Shown: positions 52,588 to 64,000 of the stretch, in pieces
Position numbering within the stretch: position 1 is the first letter of the stretch
Layout: every line of letters starts with the position of its first letter
NCBI GenBank assembly: GCA_036583965.1
Contig: JAZBQD010000015.1
Coordinates: forward strand, 71,774,330 to 71,838,329
Direction: 5' to 3'
Source of the DNA: Prunella strophiata
Taxonomy: Eukaryota > Chordata > Aves > Passeriformes > Prunellidae
DNA: 64,000 nt
Notes under the pieces: generated by a model
The model's input: only the letters and a program-made list of their open reading frames with translations
Told to the model about the DNA's origin: nothing
Databases searched by the model: none
Made by a program: the position numbers and the translations under genes

Positions 52588-54137
52588 CTGCCCAGTAAAC
52601 CTGATGCTTTCTTCCAAGTTTATATTCCTCACATTTTTAAAGAGTGAGATAATCCTCTTCCACTCCAGAACAATGCATTTTATCTAATTGTGAGACTGAA
52701 TACTACCAACCACATGAACCAAAAAATTTTCTACTGACATGTTAAAATTTATTCTCACAAGCAGTGCAGTCTGCTACATGCTGAGGCTGGCATTCTACAC
52801 CTCCTTGTAACCTTCTTAATTAAGAATCTGCAATTATGAAAGGGCACTGGCAATCCAGTTCTCACTGGTTTTGCTGAGGCTAACCAGGAGCTAGATTTAT
52901 GTGGGGTCTGCAAAGATGATCCATTGCCTTGACTTTGCAAGGGAGAATGACAATAAAATAAATCCTTTACCTGACACACCTTCCATTACAGAGCCACCTT
53001 TTCAACACATGATTCTGAACATTATTTTTCATGTGTGTATTCATGACATGCCCTTTAAGGCTACTGTAAGAAGCTGGTTACCGAGGCTATGTGACACAAT
53101 ACTCTGAAAGCCCTGCCTGAACTGGGTTTCTGAGCACAAGAAGCAACTCTGCAATAGCCTCAGAGGTGCCTTGACTGACCCCTGGAGAATTTGCATTGTC
53201 ATCAGCTGCTCATACGAAGGTAAGGGACTGGACTCACCAGCAGCTGATCACAAAAAGTGGGACCCACCAAAAAACCCAACAGTCCCAACTCAGCTGCTTA
53301 CCATCCATAGACTGACTCTCGTGAGAGGTATGAAATAAAGAACTAATCAGTAGTCGAACATCTCTTAATCACTTTCATTCATATCTTATCTCCTTGCTTT
53401 TAAAGCTGTGAGGCATTCATTTTAAGCATTTTGTGTCCCATTTTCAGATCACTTTTTGGTTATATTAGGAAGACTTGTAGGAAGACAAAAAGCACTACAC
53501 CAGACTGAACAAGTCTTTTTACAGGTTGAGGTTTTTCACCCTTACATTTAAAAAATTGAAATACAGTGAAAAAGTATCTTGCAATCATATTTTAAGTTTA
53601 AAACTGAGGAGAAACTGGTATTGAAAATATTCAGTTGATTGCAGTTAGAATAAGAATTTTGGGTCTGAGTATTAGTCTAGCAGACATCAGATGAAGGATT
53701 CTTAGAGAAGACTACAGGAATGCTTATTCTGGAGATCTTATTGCATCAAGTTGAATCTTCTGGAGCAGTTTATCAGAGACCATGCAACTGCTGTGGTCAA
53801 TGGGTTGCTCAGTTTATTGGAGTAGTCAGTGAAAATCCCATAATCTCTGAATCAGGCTGGAGCTCAAATTTGTGCTGATTAAACACTTCAGTGCATTTTT
53901 GTGCTGATGTTTTAGTTAGAACTGGTATATGTATATCTATAGTCAGATATAACTCAGGACCGTGGTAAGCCACATCAGGACCTGGAATAAGCTATCTTTA
54001 TTCCATTCAGAGTTAAGAAACTAGAGATCACATACATCTATGCAAAAATTACCATCATAGCAAGAGAACATCCAAAACCAGGGAAGTCTAAACAACTATT
54101 TAGCTCATGATTTAATGTGACCTCAAATTATGACTTT

Positions 54138-54151
54138 TATATATATATATG
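54138..54151. repeat. (TA)n microsatellite
   Basis: About seven TA units; short and probably polymorphic. Confidence 0.85.
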
Positions 54152-56352
54152 TAAATAAACCTCTTAGAACAACTTAGACTACAAATATAAATGGAAACCA
54201 AGAAACTGGAAAAGTCATCTTTTCCAAAAAGCACTGCCCCTGCCACACTACCACCATGTTTTTTAAAATATATGGTAAAAAGATTGTAAGTAAACAAATA
54301 CTATTTAGAGAAATGAGACTTCGATTCTTCTCAATATGGGATGTTTGAGTAAACTTTCAATTATATTAAGATTTTGCTTATTTCATATTCTCTGTAAAAA
54401 TAAAAATCCAGAAGAATTCTGATAGATCCAGGTTCTCCTTTTCCATGATAATTTAATAGTTTGGTCATGGAGTGATGCAGAAAACCATTTGATAGTGCTG
54501 AGAGACTGCATCCCACAAAGACCTAAAGCATTGGCAGGCATTTTTGTTTATATGCTAAAGGCACAGAAATACTACAGGGAGTCTCCCTCATGAACATGAC
54601 AATTAAGATTGAAATCTGAGTGCTAAATACCCTGCACAGAAGCCAAGCACAAGGGATCTTTTGCTGGAGTCCTTAGGAAAAGCAACTTCTACCCCAAGCT
54701 CCCAAGTGCTAGAAAAGTCATTTGCTGGCTGCCGCTTGGAGCCCCCGCTGTAATTGCAAGGCAGCTCTGCAGAGCTGGATCCTACTCCCTGGCAGCAGAT
54801 GTGGGCTCCTGACAGATTACAGCACTTCTGCTGCAGAGATGCTGAATATCAACCACAACATTTCTTAATACAAAGTGCTGTAACACTTCCCAACCGGCTC
54901 AACCATCAAGGTGAGAAACTGGCTCGGTAACAGACTTTCTGTAGGAAAGAAAAAGTGGCTGATTTGAGAAGCTTCTGGCACCTGAACAACACACAGCTTA
55001 GAAGGAATCTCCTTAAAAGCACACTGTGAAAGTAAGTTAAAAATTGGCATAACAGATGAGGAACTTTCACCAATTTTCTTGAAATATTTGTCTGGTTTGT
55101 GAATGAGTACCTATGCATACCTTGCTGTAACTCACTGGTTGACATGCACAGAAGTGGTTTGCTGTCTGTGTATGAAGCTGATGTAGGAAAAGTCCAGCAC
55201 AGAGAAATACTGAGTTTTAGTAAAAGTCATGAGCAGGAAGAAACTAAAGAAACGCTAAGCAAAGTTGCAGCAATAATTTTTTGCCTTTGCATCCCCTCAT
55301 AGCTTAACAAGGGAAAAGCTTCCACAGAGAAGAAAGATTATTATGTTTTTTATTTTTTGTTTTATTACAAAAAATACAGCTGATCTTGACTACATAAATG
55401 CACAAGACTACATGAAGTATAAAAAGTACAAATATTTCCTCTGAAAAACTAGCCCTTTCTTTCTCAATTGCTGCTCTTTTCATTCCAAAATTAGATCTTG
55501 GATTTTATTAAAACAAAAAGGAAGGGGCCAATTTTAGTATTGATTAAGACCAAGATCCACTCAAATGTCTTTCTCTCATGGGACTGAATTTTGACCTAAG
55601 GTTTCTCCTCTTTTTCTGTTGTGCACTGAAAACTAACACATAACTGTGGAAGGGAAGAAGTGTCAGCCAAGAATGTTAGAGAGTTATTAGCCTTCATGTT
55701 AAACAGCAGAGGAAATACTAGAAGAGCTGACCAAGGTTACTGGGAAAAGATCAGTGGTTCCTGCTTAACTTCCCTTCCTGGCTGATGAAATTCAATGAAT
55801 CCTGTTAAACACTGAAGCCAAACCAAAGCCAATTCATTCTAAGTGACTGAAACAGAAAAAAACATATCAACTGCCTTCAAAAAAAGTTTTATCCTAACAC
55901 ATGGCTAATGGCAATGTCATTCCAAATTAAGTACTTTATTAGAAAACATGGGAATCTAACAAGGACAGATATAGATGAATGGCAAGATGTTTTTCAGTGC
56001 CTACACCTGTATTAGCACTCAAAATCAAAACATATGTTTGATAACAGATCCAAATACAGAAAATAAAAATGTTATAACTAAAGCTGAACATTAAGTTACA
56101 GCTCTAAATACAACACTCCTTTCTAAAAAGAACCAGTTAGAAAGTTAGACCTATCTATAAAATTGCATCTATGTGCAAAATGAAAGGCTCAGTGCTGTAG
56201 CTGCTAAAAAAGAAAAAAAGAAGGAAATATTTTCTAACCAAACTTGCTACCTAACAAAAAGAGAGCACTATAAATAATGTTAAATGTAAATAAGCATTTG
56301 GTAGGGAAGAAGTGAAGTTGGCCTTCGAACTTAAAAACAACAAATAAATATT

Positions 56353-56367
56353 AAAAAAAAAAAAAAA
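56353..56367. repeat. Poly(A) run, 15 bases
   Basis: Uninterrupted A15; no associated element recognised. Confidence 0.9.
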
Positions 56368-59300
56368 TAAATTACTGGGCATAGTGAAAACAGTAATTTG
56401 ACCTACAGAATGAACATGTTTCACCATAACCTCAGACTTCCATTTTGTAAATGAAAAGTGAAATATTCCAATCTTTTTCTAAACAAAAAACTATTTTCAA
56501 AATAAACTTTAAGTACTTGGTGTGGCAAATCTCAAACATTTCAAACTACAAAGTGGTTTTAAAATGCAAGCATTTTAATACTCGATCATTCAGGCAGGCA
56601 CATCAAAATTATATGTCCAGCTGACTTTTTCCTAAAGAATTACTACTTGCTGAAAAAGTTCAATGCAGATCTTATGTCCAGCCATATGCTGCAACTGATG
56701 TCCTCTATTTATCACTCCAGATTACCCTGTTTGATATTTCCCCTTACATTAAAATTTGACTCAAGTAAAAAAGGAAAAAAAGAAAATTATTTATGTAGTA
56801 TATCAACAAGCAAACTATGAAATCAGTTTCACTGCTCCATGAATTGAAACATGGGCAAAACTTGAATGAATTTTCCATAGAAGATGCATCTCACTGTACA
56901 AGAGAAAAACAGTTACTTCCCACTTAGAGAGAAAAGGAGAGCAACAAGAGACCACCTTGGGTTTTGTGTAGGTACTGAGGGTGGTAAATGCAGGACAAGT
57001 GAGTGTGAATTTGCCTGGGAAACAGGGAGAAGGAAGCAGGCTGTGATGGGAAAAGGGATGAAAACACCCCCAAGCAGACCCTTGAGAGAGAGGAGAGGGA
57101 CTCCCCCACCAGGGGCATTGCACTGCTCCCAGCAGAGACCTCAGCACCCAGTGACTTGTTCTCCTCTGCCACATTCACCTCCAGGGAAACAGGCACTGCA
57201 AGCCTGGGGAAGGTTTTGTATTGCTGTGTAACAGTACATCCCCTTCTACCCACAAAAATCCTTTGGATTTAACACCTTACACCATAAATCAGAGCCCCAG
57301 CCTGTTGCTAGGAAAGCAGGGTGTCAGATTTGAGAAAGTATCTATTTTAACACATCTCCTTCTTTAACTGGGAGCAACAGGGGGGTGAAGAAGTTAATCT
57401 GATGATTCAGAAAAAGTTGAGAATAACTCTTCATGAAGACAACAGATCCTATCAGTGGGTTTTCCCATTTTCAGAGCCAAAATAGTGACAGCATATTGAG
57501 AAAGGGGGCAAAGATTGTTTTATAATTAGACTGTAAAATTGTAATAGATATGGTATAAAATGATCCAGTTGAACTGTACAACATTGTTTGCCTCAGTGTT
57601 ATTTGATAAGACAGCATCATTTCTGAAGAAAAATTACACAATTTATTACATTGCTTTTAGATTTGCTAGTACATATGTACTATAAATAGGATGTGTTTTG
57701 AATGACTCTGGAATTTCTTGAAGATGTCACAGCCTATAGGCTGGTAATCAGTTTCCCAACATTATATGACTGTAAGCTGTAGAACCTTTTACCTTCCTGT
57801 TTTGCAAGAAAAATGACTGCAAAGATTTGGTATTTTGGTGAGTGGTTCCACACTGGGCTCATATGAAAACTTCATAAAATGCCAATTAATTCCTGCTCTG
57901 AATTTGTTTGAAAATCACTTCCGCATTTCCAGAAATATTTTCTGTAGATGATGCTAAAATCTAAAATGTAAACTCTGCCACACTGTAGAATCATACTGTA
58001 AAGTACAACACACAGCTGTGCCTGGCCGTAGCACATCCACTGACTATGACATGTCAGCCTATTAGTCTGGAGAAGTACAAATAGTACAAAATAAAATTTT
58101 CAGTATTTTATGAAAATTATGATGATGCAATAGTGATTTTTGGAGACTGCCTGTAAAACCTTAAAGTAACTGATGACTGGGGTGGAAAGACAGAGTTGCC
58201 CTGCAGCCCACTAACCCTGTCACAGGGTTTGTACTGCCTTGGTGAAGTTGTTTGGAGTTGTGTTGAGGCGCTTGGACCTTCAGTGAGATTAATCTGAGCA
58301 GCTGCTTCTGCAGACCACATGCCTTCATTTATTTTGCTTTTGCTTAGCTTTGATGATGGTCTGGATTAAGGCAAATTTTATCAAGGTAGCAGTAACAAGT
58401 AGTCTTTCTGAGTTAAACAAATGCTTGGTTTCCTTTTGTGCCCCCAAAAGATTTTAGATGTAACAGTATAAAATGACAAACTAGCCTGTGCAAAGTTTTG
58501 GCTGTGAGATGAAACACATTGTTTTAAAGGCAAGCTGAGACTTGCAGGGGATTTGATGGCGTTTGGCTTTTTTTTTTTTTAAATTCTCAGTGGTTCACAG
58601 AACTCAGGGTGAAGTGAGGAGGTCTTTTTAAAAGTATCTCAAGGAAAAGGAGGGAGTCAAATTACTATGTGACCTCTGGGAACTGAAAAGGCTCTTATAC
58701 TTCAAGAAAGAAATACTGAAGAAACTACAATATATAATTCCTTATTCAGCCACTGGCTTAGATCCAGAGTAAATAGATAGGAACTTTCATTACACAAATA
58801 ATCTTGTTAATGTTGAAAACAACTTTTATTTAAAACACCTAATTAGAAGTAAATTACTTCATAGGCTTTAATCAACTTTTAAAATTGATTGTGGTAGGAT
58901 ATTGTACTTGCAATTACATCCATTTAACAAAGGAGTAGGAAAGGTTTATTAGAACTAATACCCTTTAAATCTCCATTTTGAATAAAAATAATTTAATACA
59001 TACAAATAAACTTTAGTGCCCAGGCAAGCAGATTTGAAATTTGTTAATCTTATCCTAAATTTGTTGGTGGAAAAATAATTTAAGTCTGTAAGGCACCTGC
59101 CTCTGTGCTTGGCTGAGTTCCTCAAAACATTTGTTTGAAGTTACTAAAGAGAATTCGCTTATGTTCAGAGCAGACACTAAGTAAGAAATGAATGAACATA
59201 TTTTCCTGTCAAAATCAAAATCATCACTTCTGAAAGCAGTGTTCTGTGCTAGCAGTTATCTAACTCCACTGCTTAACCTTTCTAATTTCTTTGAGTTGAC

Positions 59301-61507
59301 AGGACACAGACACTGGAGGTGGAGGAGCTGCATCTTAAGAAGCACTTGTATACTTTCTGCATTTACCCACATCTCCATTTTGTTTTGCTACATAGAGTTA
59401 TGGGCCCCAAAGGATATTTGGCAGTCCTGTTCTCTTAGCTAAGCATATTGAACCAGAGCTATGTCAAGCTTGTAGCAGGAGTCTTAGAGCATGATTATGC
59501 CATCATGACAATTTAAACACACATATATGGCTTTTTGTGTCATCTCTTTGAAAAGCTTGTGATAGGCAGGCTATGTATCTCAACCTAAACATGTATCTTT
59601 ATAATCTGTTTTTCAGTTTGTGTAATGCTGAAATCATCTCTTTGGTTCCAAGAGCAAGTAACTTTGTATATTTATCTTCCTACTATCTTTTTACAATACA
59701 TATCAAAAGCTGCTAATTAATTAGGCCTTTCTCTGGTCAGGCTTCCTTATACTTGCATTGCTCCACTACAAAACCTGAATACAGTTAAGAAATTAATATG
59801 AACAATACTGGAGCAACAACTAATATAACCCTGCAAAGGAAAAGGGATAGAGATTTAAGGAATTACACCAAGGTGAAATACTGTAAGAATACCAAACTCA
59901 TAGAAGAGTTTGGTTCTTCTTTACTTAAGGCTGTGGGAAAGTCATCTCAGAATGGGATAAAAGAGCCTTTATTTACTTTCAAATCAAATTTCCAGAGAGC
60001 AATAAGGTTACAAATAGGTGCCACCTCCAAAAGAATGTTTATGTCACAATAAAATTCACATCTGTGTTTACACACTCCAGTAACTAAGGTATGTCAAGGG
60101 CACATTTGCAGAAAACTATTAAATTATTAAATTAAACTGCTTCAAGATCCTAAGTACTAAACAGTCAACCCTTTGCCATAATATTGTTAAATAAGATTTA
60201 CTATACAAAAAAATCACAAGTGTGATACCTTACAAAGTCCAATTAGAAAATAACATTATAAATAGAAAACAATTGCAGGCATGTGATTTTGACTTTGGGA
60301 AGCCCCCAACAGAAGAATTGCCATTGTACTAGGAAGTTAAAAATTCTAAATAATTGGCCAGAATTACTTTAAAAAAATGAAATCCAACTAAATCTTCCAC
60401 TGAAGTGAGCTAAAAGGTCCGTTTAAATAGTCCCTTAAACATGCTTTACATGTCACTGCAGGCTCACTAACTTACAACTACACAGATTAGCAAAGGCAGA
60501 TAAAGGGCTCAAAGGGACCTTCTGGAGTGACTTGACCAATCCACCAATAATTTATGCACATGCTAAGAAGCAGCATGCAATCAAAAGGAGCTTTCACCTG
60601 CATTACTTAACTGAGACCAGACAGATCTAAGGTGAACAGCATGTAATTGCTTTCAGTGACAGTGAGAGTTTCTCCATAAGGTTATAAACTCCTCCTTATA
60701 AACACATGGCAGCTACTAAAACTGAAACAGGACTGTGTAATAATATTGCATAACATGGGGTGAAAACAGGGGATCAACCAAGCCAAAACACAAATTGGGC
60801 ACAGCTGAAATTAAAGACAACACTAATGAATACTGGAACCCAAAGTCTGGGAAGTAAATGAAATTTCTCCCTCTCCAGCTTGACTGTGGGCTGAGGACAC
60901 TTGAAGAACTAGTGTTTCTTTGAAAGAAACATTTTGTACACACTATCTTGTAGTGTTTTGCAGGAATGAAATATATGCCATTTAATTCAGTGAATAAAAA
61001 TGTGAATGAAATACAGAGTCAGTATCTACCTATCAATATATAGTATATATGTACAGTGTTAGTTTCTGCTTTATATTTTTTATGTGCTAATTTTTATAAT
61101 TTATACACTTTCAGTAGACAACAGTTAAATCTCTGACACTTTATTGTCAACCAAAGTAAGTAGGAGACTGGCTGCTAGCACAGGAAAAAACAGTTTCTCC
61201 TGACATTATTTATAGCTGCAGCTTTTTATCACCATGTACTTTCTAAAAGTGGATTATCCACTTTTACCTTTCAATCAGAAATGTTATTTACAGTTTTTAA
61301 ACAGGTGATGCAGTCATACAAGGGCCCTCTCTAAAAGGAATGTTGTTTTAATCCATCTACCTCATTGTTCATAGGTAGAAACTGTGTTTCTGGCTCTGAA
61401 GAATCTTGGTTGTCAAAACTGAGAAGAATAGCAGTTTAAACCATTTTATCTGAGACAGGTACCCAGTCAACCAATCAAGCTGATGGAAGAAGGAGCAAGC
61501 ATAAGCT

Positions 61508-61580
61508 GAATCACAGAACAGCCTGAGTTGGAAATGATCTAGCAGCAGCTGCTTGACCTCACCTTCTGCACAAGGCATCC
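61508..61580 (-). mobile_element. Possible CR1 3' end remnant
   Basis: GAATCACAGAACAGCCTGAG, TTGGAAATGATCTAGCAGC resembles the reverse complement of a CR1 3' terminus, which usually runs from a TCTATGATT-type end into a YCCAACCCAG block. Only about 70 bases are alignable and there is no supporting upstream CR1 sequence, so this is tentative. Confidence 0.4.
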
Positions 61581-64000
61581 ATGGGATTCCTCTGTTATCC
61601 TTGCTAAAATGTCAGATTTTCCATGTATTTTTTTTCCCTGACAGTAAAACAAATAGAAAAAATTATAAAATAGAATTTTGTGGAAGGTTTCATAATTAAC
61701 TTGCTAAAGGCAAGAGAATCAGAAATCAGTTACTCATTGTCATTATTACCAAGTGAAAACATTTCTTTCTACCATCTGCAGGATCTGTGCTAATTTTGTA
61801 CTGTGTTCCTCTCTATTTATATTTATTAGAAAAGTGTTAACATTTAATTATTTTAAAATAGAAGGCTTTTATTTTTTCCCATTAACAGGTGCTACTGTGG
61901 AAACTGGCAGCACAGTGTTGGGGTAAAAAAGATGGCTAGATTAAGTGTGGTGCATTCAACTTGCACCTATTTCTTTTCATTTACAGACTTACATTGTGAT
62001 TCAGGTTCTCTTTGAGTCTCTGGAAACTACCAGAGGCTGTAGGCCATGCCAACATCTCTATTTCTATCAGAATATTTCACTTTTGCACAAATGTATATAT
62101 TCATAGTTATACCTAATTTTATCCATGTTCTTCTAGTAAAAACCTGTAACTGTGGAAGTGTTTCTGTATGAATAATCTTACCATATCTTGGGAAATATTT
62201 CCTGGGCATTAACACCATTTAATTTCATAACAGCCAGGCAGCACACTTCCCTCAGAGCTTCTTATGGGAGTCTGAACTGAAACCATTTCCTTGACATAAG
62301 ACAGCCTTGAAGCTCTAACACTTTGCTATAAGGTTAAGTTTGTGCAATCCAAAAATTTGAGCATGGTAAGGTTTTCCAGTATTAGCCCAAGACCTCTGCT
62401 GCTGAGAAGGAGAAAGACAAGATAAAGGAAAAGTGAAAAAAATCTGTTTTGGAGATTATGGCAGAAAGAAATCTCTGGATAAGAGGACAAGCCAGAAATG
62501 GTGCCGAAGGCAATCCTGACAATCAAGGAGCTACTGGGCTAGAAAGCTGGTCTGCAGGTTTAAATACCCTTCCAAAACCAGTCTTGAGATTGCCAGAAAT
62601 TGAAGTTATAATCTACTTAGAAAAGTGCAACAAGAAGGAAGAGAATGTGCATGTCTGAGGAAGAAACTAATATCAGAACTTTTGCTCTGCTGGGCAAGTG
62701 CTTCACGGTACTTGGGGCAGGCAATGAATGCTTCACTACTGCCAGACAAATTGAGCTGCTAAAAAAACCTCTCCAGGCCATATTTCTTCCCTTGCAGCTG
62801 GGTGCCTACTCAGAGTGATTCACACCTTCATCTTGCCAGATTTCTGGACAGGTCATTTACACTTGATAGGCTCAGTTCCCCATCTGTAGGACAGAGATAA
62901 TGATACTTCCCCACCTAAGAGAAGTGCTCTGTGGACAAATGTGGATGACTATTTAGGGGCAGCCATGTCAGAGCCTGTACAAATTCCTAAGGCATGAACT
63001 TTGTGTCCTCTCTAAAAGTAACAAACAAGAGCAGCTTTTATATAGACAGGATGCACAATGAACACGAGATGGAAAGGCTCAAGGTATTATGTTTACTCCC
63101 AAAACAGACATTTGTTATTATTTTCTCTGCATCTCCGCCAGGCTGTGGAGCCCCTACTGAAATAATTACCTTCCTGCCACCTCAGCCCAGGAAGGCTGAT
63201 GGAAATCATGAGGAACTTTTTATTTTTCCTTGTGCCTGCCACCAAGTCAAATCTTTTCATTACCAAGGGAGCTGCTGCAGGAGCTCCCTTTCATTCCCCA
63301 GAAAGGACAGCAGGAAGGAATATGGCTGTCACACTACACAACTTTACTGAAATAAAAAGGAAAGGAGAACTGATTCAGATGCACGACTTTAGCCTGTTTC
63401 CTAAGAGATGCAAGATGAGAGCTGCATGAGCCTTGCTTTGGAAGGAAGCTTTGCAGAACACTACCACAAACACATCTGCATTTTGGAAGCAAGGATCAGT
63501 GATCTGTACTCTGAAAGGCACAAAACATGGCCAGGGCAAGCAGTGGCCTTCTGGGATGTACTGGCTATTAAAAACAAACAAAAAACTCCAATACAGAAAC
63601 AGGCTCAGGAATAAAATCTGGAAATACCACTGACTTTGATTCCATTCCTCAGGGTTACCATCTTGGTCTTCTCCCCTTTCATACATGTCCAGCACTCCTG
63701 ATGCTCACCATCCCTGGGAGCTGCATCTCCCTGTACAAAGGCAGGTTACTGCCCACCACTGATGCTCAGTACCCACTCCTCTTGGTAATAACACCTTGAG
63801 GGCATACTAGAAAAGAAACAATCTTTCTTTCTGTGGGAATTTGGCAATACTTAACAGCATACTGTGCAATGGAACCAATGTAAACTGTAGCCCAGTATAT
63901 ATTTTTTAAATGACCTAATGGCATTACGTGTTCCATCTACAGATGGCATGGGAAGTGCCATGGTGACTGCTGAGGTCTACTAGTAGTTTGCCACTTACTA

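Noticed and set aside
56884..57253. Overlapping 110-119-codon open frames on both strands
   Set aside because: No splice sites, start context or family similarity; open only because the block is GC-richer and stop-poor.

Overview
The window is avian nuclear DNA. It is AT-rich, almost all intronic, and carries CR1 LINE fragments with the usual CR1 3' terminus (GATTCTATGA-type ends) plus a solo LTR of a type I know from bird genomes. Within birds I cannot fix the order from sequence alone. The tRNA-Ile-like half at 31318-31357 would fit a passerine tRNA-Ile SINE but does not prove it.

The only protein-coding gene I can support is CTNND2 (delta-catenin/NPRAP, a neuronal armadillo-repeat catenin of the p120 family), on the minus strand. 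Four consecutive internal exons are visible, in transcript order 50002-50185 (184 bp), 18489-18606 (118 bp), 15258-15443 (186 bp) and 5354-5527 (174 bp). All have GT/AG borders and matching phases, and spliced together they give about 221 uninterrupted residues from the ARM-repeat domain. The first exon, the promoter and the 3' end lie outside the window, so everything else is CTNND2 intron: a partial one (>13.8 kb) at 50186-64000, then about 31.4 kb, 3.0 kb, 9.7 kb, and a partial one (>5.3 kb) at 1-5353.

The outstanding feature is an uninterrupted tetranucleotide array, (CCCT)n on the plus strand and (GGGA)n in the CTNND2 sense strand. It spans 19806-21305, 1,500 bp or 375 units, with no visible interruption. 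It lies in the 31-kb intron, 1.2 kb upstream of the acceptor of the 118-bp exon. A smaller TTCC-to-TCCC tract (18889-19052) lies between it and that exon. The array combines perfect one-base-loop G-quadruplex motif with a homopurine/homopyrimidine mirror repeat.

Other content: CR1 copies at both ends of the first kilobase, at 22260-22444, 32905-33515, 35870-37100, 40680-40995 and possibly 61508-61580; a near-complete solo ERV LTR (8102-8662); a weak ERV pol (RNase H) fossil near 2110-2250; several palindromes, the best being a 21-bp-arm hairpin at 36945-36996; and poly(A) and simple repeats. The many short open frames are chance frames in intron or repeat DNA. I found no CRISPR array, operon, toxin or microbial system.
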